Part shown: positions 8,404 through 15,424 of the stretch, in pieces | How positions within the stretch are numbered: the stretch's first letter is position 1 | Layout: every line of letters starts with the position of its first letter | Source of the DNA: an uncultured Fusobacterium sp. | GTDB taxonomy: Bacteria > Fusobacteriota > Fusobacteriia > Fusobacteriales > Fusobacteriaceae | Length of the DNA: 64,000 bases | Assembly (NCBI GenBank): GCA_900541465.1 | Contig: UQJY01000002.1 | Span: forward strand, 62,001-126,000 | Direction of reading: 5' to 3' | Made by a program: the position numbers and the translations under genes | The notes under the pieces: generated by a model | What the model was told of the DNA's origin: nothing | The model's database searches: none | What the model saw: the letters and a program-made list of their open reading frames with translations, nothing else

Positions 8404-8529
8404 TCTTACCTCCTTAATTACTTATAAATTATCAAATTTTATTATTTATGTTATAATACAAATGCAAATTATTGTAGGGCTTTTTTTAGCTTTAGTCAAC
8501 CTTTATTTTTTAGTGAAAGGAGTATTTTT

Positions 8530-9177
8530 TTGAAAAAATTTCTTCTATTTATTTCAAACGGCTCTGAAATGTTAGAAATATCTCCCTTTGTGGACATCTT
8601 CGGCTGGAATAAAATTGTGGGAGACAAAAAAGAAAAAATTGAGATTGTAACGATTTCATACAGAAAATTTGTAAATGCTACGTGGAATTTAAAAATAAAA
8701 ACGGAGCTTGATTTTGAAACAGATATTATAGATGTTAGTGATTACCAGGGGATAATTATTCCCGGGGGATTTGGACAAGCTGGATATTTTGAAGACATAA
8801 AAAAGGAAGACTTTCAAAATCTTTTAAGAGAATTTCACGAAAAAAATAAAATTATAATTGGGATATGCACAGGGGCAATAGCTCTTGGAGAAGCTGGAAT
8901 TTTAAAAGGAAAGAGGGCTACAACTTATTTTCTTGATAATAAAAGATATTTTTCTCAGCTTGAAAAATTTGGAGCAGTTCCTGTTTGTGAAACAATAGTA
9001 TGTGATAAAAATATTTTTACAACAGCTAATCCAGAATCGGCTCTTATTATGGGATTTATTCTTCTTGGAATTTTAACTTCAAAAGAGAATATGAAAAAAG
9101 TTGCTTTTAATATGGGGTATTCTGAAATATGTGAAAAAATACTCAATAAATATCAAATAAATAGTGAAATTTCATAA
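8530..9177 (+). CDS. DJ-1/PfpI family protein
   Basis: The protein has 215 residues and starts at TTG, chosen because AAAGGAG lies nine bases upstream and the first residues (KKFLLFISNGSEMLEISPF) match the family start. The nucleophile elbow is GICTGAIAL, with the family cysteine near residue 116 and the glutamate in GSEMLE near residue 14. Members include glyoxalases, deglycases, amidases and regulators; this one lacks an AraC domain, so it is probably a stand-alone stress enzyme. Its specific activity is not deducible. It is divergent from the decarboxylase-arginase gene, with a TATAAT box at 8452-8457 in the shared region. Confidence 0.8.
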   Translation: MKKFLLFISNGSEMLEISPFVDIFGWNKIVGDKKEKIEIVTISYRKFVNATWNLKIKTELDFETDIIDVSDYQGIIIPGGFGQAGYFEDIKKEDFQNLLREFHEKNKIIIGICTGAIALGEAGILKGKRATTYFLDNKRYFSQLEKFGAVPVCETIVCDKNIFTTANPESALIMGFILLGILTSKENMKKVAFNMGYSEICEKILNKYQINSEIS

Positions 9178-9231
9178 AATATATGCTATGCTTTAAATGT
9201 AAAACCATAAATTTTTTTAAGAGGTGAAAAA

Positions 9232-9711
9232 ATGAAAATAGAAGAAGGAAAAGTAGTAACACTTGAATTTAAAGTTTATGACAACAAAACAAATGAACTT
9301 CTTGAAGATACAAAAGAAGTAGGACCTTTCTTTTATATCCATGGATTTGGATACTTCGTTCCAAAAGTTGAAGAGGAATTAGAAGGAAAAGAAGCTGGAT
9401 ACAAAACAAAAATAGCTCTTACTGCTGAAGAAGGATATGGAGAATATGATGAAGATTTAGTTATGGAAATGGACAGAAAAGACTTCGTTGAATTTGAAGA
9501 TATCTATGAAGGGCTTGACTTTATAGCTGACCTTGATGACGGTTCAGAACAATCTTTCGTAATAACTAAAATAGAAGACGATGTTGTAACTGCTGACGGA
9601 AACCACCCATTTGCAGGAAGAGACGTTAGATTTGAAATAGAAGTTACAGGTGTAAGAGAAGCGACTGAAAAAGAAATTGAAGGTGGAGAACCTTTATTCC
9701 AAGGATTCTAA
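9232..9711 (+). CDS. slyD: FKBP-type peptidyl-prolyl isomerase, SlyD-like
   Basis: The protein has 159 residues. It begins EEGKVVTLEFKVYDN and contains GPFFYIHGFGYFVPKVEEELEGK, the split FKBP domain, interrupted by an insert-in-flap domain (about residues 70-125), as in SlyD. The C-terminal metal-binding His/Cys tail of E. coli SlyD is absent; the protein ends GGEPLFQGF. It acts as a cytosolic folding helper and prolyl isomerase. The gene lies 25 bp before rpiB, and with rpiB and the HIT gene forms a probable three-gene transcript ending in a terminator at 10564. Confidence 0.88.
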   Translation: MKIEEGKVVTLEFKVYDNKTNELLEDTKEVGPFFYIHGFGYFVPKVEEELEGKEAGYKTKIALTAEEGYGEYDEDLVMEMDRKDFVEFEDIYEGLDFIADLDDGSEQSFVITKIEDDVVTADGNHPFAGRDVRFEIEVTGVREATEKEIEGGEPLFQGF

Positions 9712-9736
9712 AAAATTAATAAAGGGGTAAATAGTA

Positions 9737-10165
9737 ATGAAAATAGCTTTAGGTTGTGACCATGGTGGTTACGAGTTAAAAGAAAAAGTAAAAAAACATT
9801 TAACAGAAAAAGGATATGAAGTTACAGACTTTGGATGTCATTCGACTGAATCTGTAAACTATCCTGTTTACGGGAAAGCAGTAGGACACGCTGTTGCAGA
9901 CAAAGAAGCTGATTTAGGTATCGTTATCTGCGGAACAGGAATCGGAATAGGAATTGCTGCAAATAAAGTTAAGGGTGTAAGAGCTGCTCTTTGTATGAAT
10001 ACAACAATGGCAAGACTTACAAAAGAACACAACAATGCAAACGTTCTTGCTATGGGTGCAAGAATGTTAGGAGATGTTCTTGCTCTTGAAATAGTTGATG
10101 AATTTTTAACTGCAGAATTCCAAGGCGGAAGACATGCAGAAAGAATTGCAATGCTTGAAGACTAA
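9737..10165 (+). CDS. rpiB: Ribose-5-phosphate isomerase B
   Basis: The protein has 142 residues, the normal length of RpiB/LacAB family isomerases. The N-terminus is IALGCDHGGYELKEKV; CGTGIGIGIAANKV near residue 65 is the phosphate/anion loop with the catalytic Cys; NVLAMGARMLG follows. It interconverts ribose-5-phosphate and ribulose-5-phosphate in the non-oxidative pentose phosphate pathway. LacA/LacB-type or allose isomerases share this fold, but there is no sugar operon context here, so RpiB is preferred. Confidence 0.92.
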   Translation: MKIALGCDHGGYELKEKVKKHLTEKGYEVTDFGCHSTESVNYPVYGKAVGHAVADKEADLGIVICGTGIGIGIAANKVKGVRAALCMNTTMARLTKEHNNANVLAMGARMLGDVLALEIVDEFLTAEFQGGRHAERIAMLED

Positions 10166-10192
10166 TTAAATAAAATTTACGGAGGGATTTTT

Positions 10193-10531
10193 ATGGCATC
10201 TATTTTTACAAAAATAATTAACAGAGAGATACCTTCAGATATTGTTTTTGAAAATGATAAGGTTATAGCTTTTAAGGATATAAATCCGCAGGCTCCTGTT
10301 CATATTCTTGTTGTTCCCAAAAAAGAGATAGCAACAATAAATGACATCAAAGAGGAAGATAAAGAACTTATTGGTGAAGTTTATCTTACAATAGGAAAAA
10401 TTGCTGCTCAGCTTGGAATAGCAGAAGAGGGATACAGAGTAATTGCAAACTGTAACGAGTATGGAGGACAAGAAGTGTTCCACATTCATTTCCATCTTCT
10501 TGGAGGAGAAAAATTAGGTCCTCTTGTATAG
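10193..10531 (+). CDS. HIT family nucleotide-binding protein (Hint-like)
   Basis: The protein has 112 residues. The signature H-x-H-x-H appears as FHIHFHLLGG near the C-terminus, and the N-terminal half has the typical FTKIINREIPSDIVFENDKVIAFKD start. Bacterial Hint proteins hydrolyse adenosine phosphoramidates and aminoacyl-adenylates; the physiological role is unclear. It is the third gene of the slyD-rpiB-HIT cluster, 27 bp after rpiB, with GGAGGG as ribosome site. Confidence 0.92.
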   Translation: MASIFTKIINREIPSDIVFENDKVIAFKDINPQAPVHILVVPKKEIATINDIKEEDKELIGEVYLTIGKIAAQLGIAEEGYRVIANCNEYGGQEVFHIHFHLLGGEKLGPLV

Positions 10532-10563
10532 AACAAAAATACTAAAAAAATAAAAAAATTTTT

Positions 10564-10598
10564 ATCGGAGAAATATTTTTATTCTCCGATTTTTTTAT
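10564..10598 (+). terminator. Rho-independent terminator
   Basis: The stem ATCGGAGAA / TTCTCCGAT (10564-10572 with 10582-10590) is followed by TTTTTTT. It ends the slyD-rpiB-HIT transcript. Confidence 0.9.
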
Positions 10599-10648
10599 AT
10601 GTTAGAAGAATAAAAACAGGTGAAATTTAAAATAAAAAAAATTTATTG

Positions 10649-10676
10649 TTGACTTATTTTTTTTTTATACTATAAT
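10649..10676 (+). promoter_or_regulatory. Consensus promoter of a short structured RNA
   Basis: TTGACT (10649-10654), 16 bp, TATAAT (10671-10676). Transcription would start near 10683 and meet a strong terminator at 10843-10877, giving an RNA of about 195 nt. No protein gene with a good ribosome site follows within that span. Confidence 0.8.
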
Positions 10677-10682
10677 AACCTA

Positions 10683-10877
10683 AGAAACAACGAATATAAA
10701 TCGCTTAGTTTTATTATATAATTTTACTATTATCTTAATAAAAAAGCGGGGGACCCATTATATGAATAAGTTTTTTATTCATGCTAACCTCGTCACACAT
10801 TTTCGAGGGGGCTATGGGGTCTTACATAGATTTAGTCTGTATAACACCATGCACTGTCATGGTGTTTTTCGTTTTTT
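10683..10877 (+). ncRNA. Unidentified structured RNA: riboswitch-like leader or small RNA ending in a terminator
   Basis: Predicted by eye from promoter to terminator. Helix 1 pairs CGCTT and TTTTATTA with TAATAAAA and AAGCG. Next comes GGGGGACCCA, whose GACCCAT can pair with ATGGGGTC further on. This encloses two hairpins, ATGAATAA / TTATTCAT and CCTCG / CGAGG, so the core is a three-way junction. The RNA ends with AACACCATG / CATGGTGTT plus a T tail. Several strings (CGCTTA, GCGGGGGACCCA, GCTAACCTCGT, TGGGGT) resemble pieces of the ydaO c-di-AMP riboswitch, but their order differs, so that assignment is not made. The next gene, nhaC, starts 384 bp downstream. Confidence 0.5.
10843..10877 (+). 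terminator. Strong terminator or attenuator
   Basis: A perfect 9-bp stem AACACCATG / CATGGTGTT (10843-10851 with 10858-10866), loop CACTGT, is followed by TTTCGTTTTTT. It either ends a small RNA or acts as the switchable terminator of an nhaC leader. Confidence 0.88.
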
Positions 10878-10879
10878 CA

Positions 10880-11097
10880 GGAGTTTGAAAATTTTTGCAA
10901 ATTTTCAAATCCTAGAAAAAACGACGAACCAAGAAATTTTATTTATTAAATTTCTTGGTTTGCTCATAAAAAGTTATTTATAAAAATAACATATATTTCC
11001 TCTGCATTGAAAAATAATTCGTTATTAATGCAGTGAACAAAACGTAAAAATTCATATGTCTGAGGACTTTAGTCCGAGTTTATGAATTTTAGTTTTG
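10880..11097. repeat. Run of consecutive hairpins before nhaC
   Basis: This stretch has no credible gene. In order it holds: GGA-g-TTTGAAAATTT paired with AAATTTTCAAATCC (10880-10912); AACCAAGAAATTT paired with AAATTTCTTGGTT (10927-10939 with 10948-10960, perfect 13 bp); CTGCATT…AATGCAG with an inner AATAA-TTCG-TTATT hairpin (11002-11033); and a long imperfect hairpin 11037-11097 whose centre is GGACT-TT-AGTCC flanked by ATTCATA / TATGAAT. The third shares CTGCATTGAAAA with the terminator after nhaC. The density suggests stacked repetitive extragenic elements. Confidence 0.6.
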
Positions 11098-11116
11098 AGA
11101 ACAAAATTAATAGAAG

Positions 11117-11183
11117 AATTTTTCACCAGCAGAGCAGTTTTCTTTTGGTTCGTTTTCTTTGTCTGCACAAAGAAAATGAACAA
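11117..11183 (+). repeat. Dispersed hairpin repeat, copy 1
   Basis: It begins TTTTTCACCAGCAG, continues TTTCTTTTGGTT and ends in a 14-bp hairpin GTTCGTTTTCTTTG / CAAAGAAAATGAAC (11148-11161 with 11168-11181). A second copy lies in reverse orientation at 56054-56117. The two share the 5' block and the middle block, and the stems differ by paired changes. It is probably a non-autonomous, REP-like element. Confidence 0.8.
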
Positions 11184-11260
11184 TAATATTAAAAAAATCA
11201 AGGGGTGATATTTAGGATTTAATTCAATGAATTAATATTCTAAGATTAAGGAGGTATCTT

Positions 11261-12724
11261 ATGAAACAAGAAGTAAAAACAGAAAACGTCAGAGAAACAA
11301 AATTTATACATGCATTTATTCCATTAGCATTTTTAGTATGCTCTCTTACGTACACCATAAGGTACACCAATGCAGACCCTCATATTCCTATTATAATTTC
11401 AGGAATGCTTGCAGCCTGTGTTGCAATGTTTTCTTTAAAATATAAATGGGACTGTATTCTTGAAGGAATTTTAAATACAATAAAATCTTCTATGGAAGCG
11501 GCAATAATTCTTCTTATAATTGGAATGGTAGTTGGAAGCTGGATTATATCTGGTGTTGTTCCTACTATGATATTTTACGGGCTTAAAATAATTTCTCCGG
11601 GAATATTTCTTCCGGCAGCACTTATTCTTGCTTTAATAGTTGCACTTGCAACAGGAAGTTCTTGGAGTACAGCGGCAACAGTTGGAATTGCTCTTATGGG
11701 AGTTGGAACAGGGCTTGGAATTCCTCCTCAAATAACAGCAGGAGCAATAATTTCAGGAGCATATATGGGAGATAAACTTTCTCCTCTTTCTGATACAACA
11801 AACCTTGCACCGGCAATGGCAGGTTCAAATCTTTTTGAACATATAAGAGCTATGCTTGCAACAACAATACCAAGTTTTATAATAACACTTATTATTTTCT
11901 GTGCAATCGGAATGAGATATGCAGGTTCTGATATAGATACAGCAACACTTAATTCAATACTTGGAACTTTACAGAGTGAATTTTATATAAGTCCTGTATT
12001 ATTTATAGTTCCTGTTATAACAATAACTCTTGTTGTAAAAAAAGTTCCTGCTATTCCGGGGCTTTTCTGCGGAAGTTTAATTGGAGGAGCAGCAGCAATG
12101 ATATTCCAAAAAACTTCTCTTTCTGAATTTGTAACAGCTCTTCAAAAAGGATATGTTTCAATGTCAGGAAATCCTGTTGTAGATGAACTTCTTACAAGAG
12201 GAGGAATGAACAGCATGATGTGGACAGTTTCACTTATTATCTGTGCTTTATTCTTTGGAGGAGTAATGGAAAGAGCAGGAATGCTTAGTGCCATTGCAAA
12301 TAAAATATTAAGCCTTGCAAAGTCAACAGGAAGCCTTGTTCTTGCAACTGTATTTACAGCTATTGCTTCAAATGCTCTTGCAGCAGAACAGTATCTTTCA
12401 ATAGTTATTACAGGAAGAATATTTAAAGATGCTTATGCAAAAAGAAATCTTCACCCTGTAACTTTATCAAGAGTTCTTGAAGATTCAGGAACACTTACAT
12501 CACCGCTTTTCCCTTGGAACAGCTGCGGAGCTTATATGATTGCAGCTCTTGGAATAGCTCCATGGATATATGTTCCTTATTGTTTCCTAAATTTAATAAA
12601 TCCTGTTATCTCAATAATCTATGGATATACAGGATTTAATATAAAATATTTAAATGGTGAACAAGGAAAAAAGTTCCATTTCAAAAAAGTGATGATGGCA
12701 ATGCTTAATATATTCCATAAATAA
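11261..12724 (+). CDS. nhaC: Na+/H+ antiporter, NhaC family
   Basis: This polytopic membrane protein has 487 residues. Family signatures include the conserved stretch around residues 125-175 (ATGSSWSTAATVGIALMGVG, then ISGAYMGDKLSPLSDTTNLAPA). About twelve hydrophobic segments are visible. It exchanges sodium for protons at the inner membrane; some relatives exchange organic acids or amino acids, so the substrate is not certain. It is preceded by AAGGAGG and a 530-bp region with a structured RNA and repeats, and closed by a strong hairpin terminator. Confidence 0.88.
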   Translation: MKQEVKTENVRETKFIHAFIPLAFLVCSLTYTIRYTNADPHIPIIISGMLAACVAMFSLKYKWDCILEGILNTIKSSMEAAIILLIIGMVVGSWIISGVVPTMIFYGLKIISPGIFLPAALILALIVALATGSSWSTAATVGIALMGVGTGLGIPPQITAGAIISGAYMGDKLSPLSDTTNLAPAMAGSNLFEHIRAMLATTIPSFIITLIIFCAIGMRYAGSDIDTATLNSILGTLQSEFYISPVLFIVPVITITLVVKKVPAIPGLFCGSLIGGAAAMIFQKTSLSEFVTALQKGYVSMSGNPVVDELLTRGGMNSMMWTVSLIICALFFGGVMERAGMLSAIANKILSLAKSTGSLVLATVFTAIASNALAAEQYLSIVITGRIFKDAYAKRNLHPVTLSRVLEDSGTLTSPLFPWNSCGAYMIAALGIAPWIYVPYCFLNLINPVISIIYGYTGFNIKYLNGEQGKKFHFKKVMMAMLNIFHK

Positions 12725-12745
12725 ATATTAATAAAAAAATAAAAT

Positions 12746-12790
12746 CCCTGCATTGAAAACTATTTTTCAATGCAGGGTAATTTTTTAATT
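12746..12790. terminator. Terminator, nhaC
   Basis: A perfect 14-bp stem CCCTGCATTGAAAA / TTTTCAATGCAGGG (12746-12759 with 12764-12777) is followed by TAATTTTTTAATTT. Similar CTGCAT hairpins occur at 11002 and 46227. Confidence 0.85.
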
Positions 12791-12832
12791 TATTTATTAT
12801 TTTATTCTGTCAAAGAAAAGAACAATATATAT

Positions 12833-13873
12833 TTATCCTACTATCTTGCAGTTTTTATCATCTTTATCACAGATATATTTTACTTCATTTACAAGCGGTT
12901 TTCCGTCAATAAAATCTCTTATATTATTTAATGTAGTAATTGTGATAGCTTCAACAGCTTCTTTTGTGAAATAAGCCTGATGTGAAGTTATAAGAACATT
13001 GTGGAAAGAAAGAAGTCTTCCTAAAATATCATCTTCTATCACTTCATCAGATTTATCTTCAAAGAAATAATTTGCTTCCTCTTCATAAACATCAAGGGCA
13101 GCAGCACCTATTTTTTTATCTTTCAGTGCTTCAACTAAATCGACAGAGTCAATTAAAAGTCCACGTCCTGTATTTACAATCATAACTCCGTCTTTCATTT
13201 TTGCCATAGAATTTCTGTTTATCATATATTGAGTCTCTTTTGTAAGAGGACAGTTTAAAGAAATTATATCAGAATTTTTATAAAGAGTGTCAAGGTCTAC
13301 AAATTCAAATCCAAGCTCTTTTGCTTTTTCATAATTTGGGTATGGATCGTAGGCTATAACCTTTGTTCCAAATCCCTTTAAAATTTGTATAAGAATTTGT
13401 GCAATTTTTCCTGCTCCTATAATTCCTACTGTTTTTTCGTGAAGGTCATATCCCATAAGCCCGTTTATGGAAAAGTTTCCTTCTCTTGTACGAACATAGG
13501 CTTTGTGGATTTTTCTGCTCATTGTAAGAATCATTCCCATTGTGTATTCTGCTATTGAATAAGGAGAGTAAGCGGGAACTCTTACTACTTTAAATCTTCC
13601 GTTAATATCTTTAAATGAAATATTATTATATCCAGCACATCTCATTGCAAGAAGTTTAACTCCATTTTCAGCCATTGTATCAATTACTTTTTTATTTATT
13701 GTGTCATTTGCAAAAGCACATACTATTTCATATCCTTTTGTAAGAGGAGCTGTTTCCTCTGTAAGTTTTCCTTTTAAAAACTTCATCTCAATATTATAAT
13801 CTTTTCCATATTTATTAAAGAATTCTTTGTCATAAGATTTTATATCAAAGAATAAAACTTTTTTATTTTCCAT
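12833..13873 (-). CDS. ldhA: D-lactate dehydrogenase (2-hydroxyacid dehydrogenase family)
   Basis: The protein has 346 residues. The NAD-binding Rossmann motif is VGIIGAGKIAQ near residue 150. The catalytic Arg lies in RCAGYNNI or NTGRG, and the active-site His in TSHQAYFTKEA near residue 295, a pattern typical of LdhA rather than phosphoglycerate dehydrogenase. It reduces pyruvate to D-lactate and reoxidises NADH in fermentation. Monocistronic on the minus strand with its own GGAGG-like site; related 2-hydroxyisocaproate dehydrogenases are the alternative. Confidence 0.87.
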   Translation of the reverse strand: MENKKVLFFDIKSYDKEFFNKYGKDYNIEMKFLKGKLTEETAPLTKGYEIVCAFANDTINKKVIDTMAENGVKLLAMRCAGYNNISFKDINGRFKVVRVPAYSPYSIAEYTMGMILTMSRKIHKAYVRTREGNFSINGLMGYDLHEKTVGIIGAGKIAQILIQILKGFGTKVIAYDPYPNYEKAKELGFEFVDLDTLYKNSDIISLNCPLTKETQYMINRNSMAKMKDGVMIVNTGRGLLIDSVDLVEALKDKKIGAAALDVYEEEANYFFEDKSDEVIEDDILGRLLSFHNVLITSHQAYFTKEAVEAITITTLNNIRDFIDGKPLVNEVKYICDKDDKNCKIVG

Positions 13874-14111
13874 TTTTACTGCCTCCGTTACTGCTGAATT
13901 ATTTTTATATATAAATTATATCATTTTCAAAATAATATTCCTACAAATTCCTTATTTTTTTAATAAACAATGTAGAAAAAGATATTTTTAGTCGATTATG
14001 TACTGTTTTAATATATAAAATAAAGAGGAAATAATTTTATTTTTTATTCTTTTTTTAACCTTTCTATGATAAAATACGTTTTGTAATATAAAAGTTTCAG
14101 GAGGAATTTCA

Positions 14112-14852
14112 ATGTTTAAAAACATACTTAAAGGGATGGGGATAGGAGTTGCTAATATTATTCCCGGAGTTTCAGGAGGAACACTTGCTGTTGTTTTTGG
14201 GATTTATGATTATCTTATGGAAGCTGTAGCCTGCTTTCTAACTGCACCAAAATCAAAAAAAATAGAATATATAAAATTTCTTCTTCAAATCGGGGCAGGG
14301 GCAGTAATAGGTATTCTTGTATTTGCAAGGGTGATTGAATTTCTTTTTGCAAATTATCCAATGCAGACAAAAATAGCTTTCGTTATTTTAATTCTTCCAT
14401 CAATCCCTCTTATAATAAAAGGAGAAAATATAAGAGATAAAAAAAATATAATCTCTTTTGTTTTGGGATTTGTATTTATTATGCTTTTTACATATGCAAC
14501 GATAAAAATTTCAGGAGGACCTCAAGAATTTGACAGTGTGAGAACAGTCTTTTCAACTTCATATTATATAAAACTTGCTTTCTGCGGATTTATAGCAATA
14601 GGGGCGATGATAATTCCGGGAATATCTGGTTCTTTTCTTCTTCTTATATTAGGAGAATATCAAAATATTCTTTCATATATAAATAATTTCCAAATAGTTC
14701 CTATGATATATCTTTCTATTGGAATGGGGCTTGGAGCATTAGGATTTACAAAAGTTATAAATTATTGCTTAAAACATCACAGAAGCCTTACATTATTTTT
14801 TATTCTTGGAATAATAATAGCATCACTTATACAATTATTATTAAATTTATAG
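14112..14852 (+). CDS. popT: DUF368 membrane protein, undecaprenyl-phosphate translocase PopT-like
   Basis: The protein has 246 residues and about seven or eight membrane segments. The two family signatures are present: GVANIIPGVSGGTLAVVFGIYD near residue 12 and its internal counterpart MIIPGISGSFLLLILGEYQ near residue 172, showing the inverted-repeat design. DUF368 proteins have been identified as translocases that return undecaprenyl phosphate across the inner membrane for envelope synthesis. The gene is monocistronic with site GGAGG and is followed by a hairpin. Confidence 0.85.
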   Translation: MFKNILKGMGIGVANIIPGVSGGTLAVVFGIYDYLMEAVACFLTAPKSKKIEYIKFLLQIGAGAVIGILVFARVIEFLFANYPMQTKIAFVILILPSIPLIIKGENIRDKKNIISFVLGFVFIMLFTYATIKISGGPQEFDSVRTVFSTSYYIKLAFCGFIAIGAMIIPGISGSFLLLILGEYQNILSYINNFQIVPMIYLSIGMGLGALGFTKVINYCLKHHRSLTLFFILGIIIASLIQLLLNL

Positions 14853-14864
14853 TAAAAGAAAAAA

Positions 14865-14900
14865 GCCGAATATCATTTGATATTCGGCATTTCTTTGTTT
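14865..14900. terminator. Terminator between popT and rpsT
   Basis: The perfect 11-bp stem GCCGAATATCA / TGATATTCGGC (14865-14875 with 14878-14888) has a short T-rich tail. The flanking A run on the left lets it serve the opposing rpsT gene as well. Confidence 0.75.
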
Positions 14901-14923
14901 TGAAAATTTTTAATCTTCGAGAA

Positions 14924-15184
14924 TTATAAAGAGTTTACTTTAACTGCTAATCTAGATTTTTTTCTAGAAGCTGTGTTTTTCTTTAAAACACCTTTAGTAA
15001 CAGCTTTATCAAGTTCTTTGAAAGCTACTGTTAAAGCTGCTTTTGCTGCTTCAACTTCTTTAGCCTCAACTGCTGCTAAAACTTTTTTGATCATAGTTTT
15101 AACTCTAGTTTTAACTGCTTGATTTCTCACTCTGTTTCTCTCGTTGATTAATACTCTCTTTTTAGCTGATTTTGAGTTTGCCAA
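14924..15184 (-). CDS. rpsT: 30S ribosomal protein S20
   Basis: This 86-residue protein is very Lys/Arg/Ala rich. It begins MANSKSAKKRVLINERNRVRN and ends in the conserved TASRKKSRLAVKVN. It binds 16S rRNA in the body of the small subunit. It is monocistronic, as usual for rpsT, with AGGAGGT as ribosome site, and is divergent from the dinG-type gene. Confidence 0.96.
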   Translation of the reverse strand: MANSKSAKKRVLINERNRVRNQAVKTRVKTMIKKVLAAVEAKEVEAAKAALTVAFKELDKAVTKGVLKKNTASRKKSRLAVKVNSL

Positions 15185-15424
15185 ATTAAAAACCTCCTAA
15201 TAATATAAATAATAATTTTTTTGGTAACTTATTTTATCATGGTCTTAAAATTTAACAGGTAAGATCTAAAAGAGAGACACATATCTAAAACAATGGACCA
15301 ATAGTATTATATCACAAAAAGCTAAAATGTAAAAGGAAAAAATAAAAAAGAGTATCTATTTTTTTAAAAAAAGGTTATCATATAAGCTGAATAAGTTTAG
15401 AAATTTTATTAGAGAGGATTTCTT

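Noticed and set aside
10683-10877. A c-di-AMP (ydaO) riboswitch
   Set aside because: Several conserved strings are present but in the wrong order, and the expected GAATC elements are missing; it is kept only as an unidentified structured RNA.
10762-10983. A 73-residue protein
   Set aside because: It overlaps the structured RNA and a strong terminator, has no proper ribosome site, and its composition is not protein-like.
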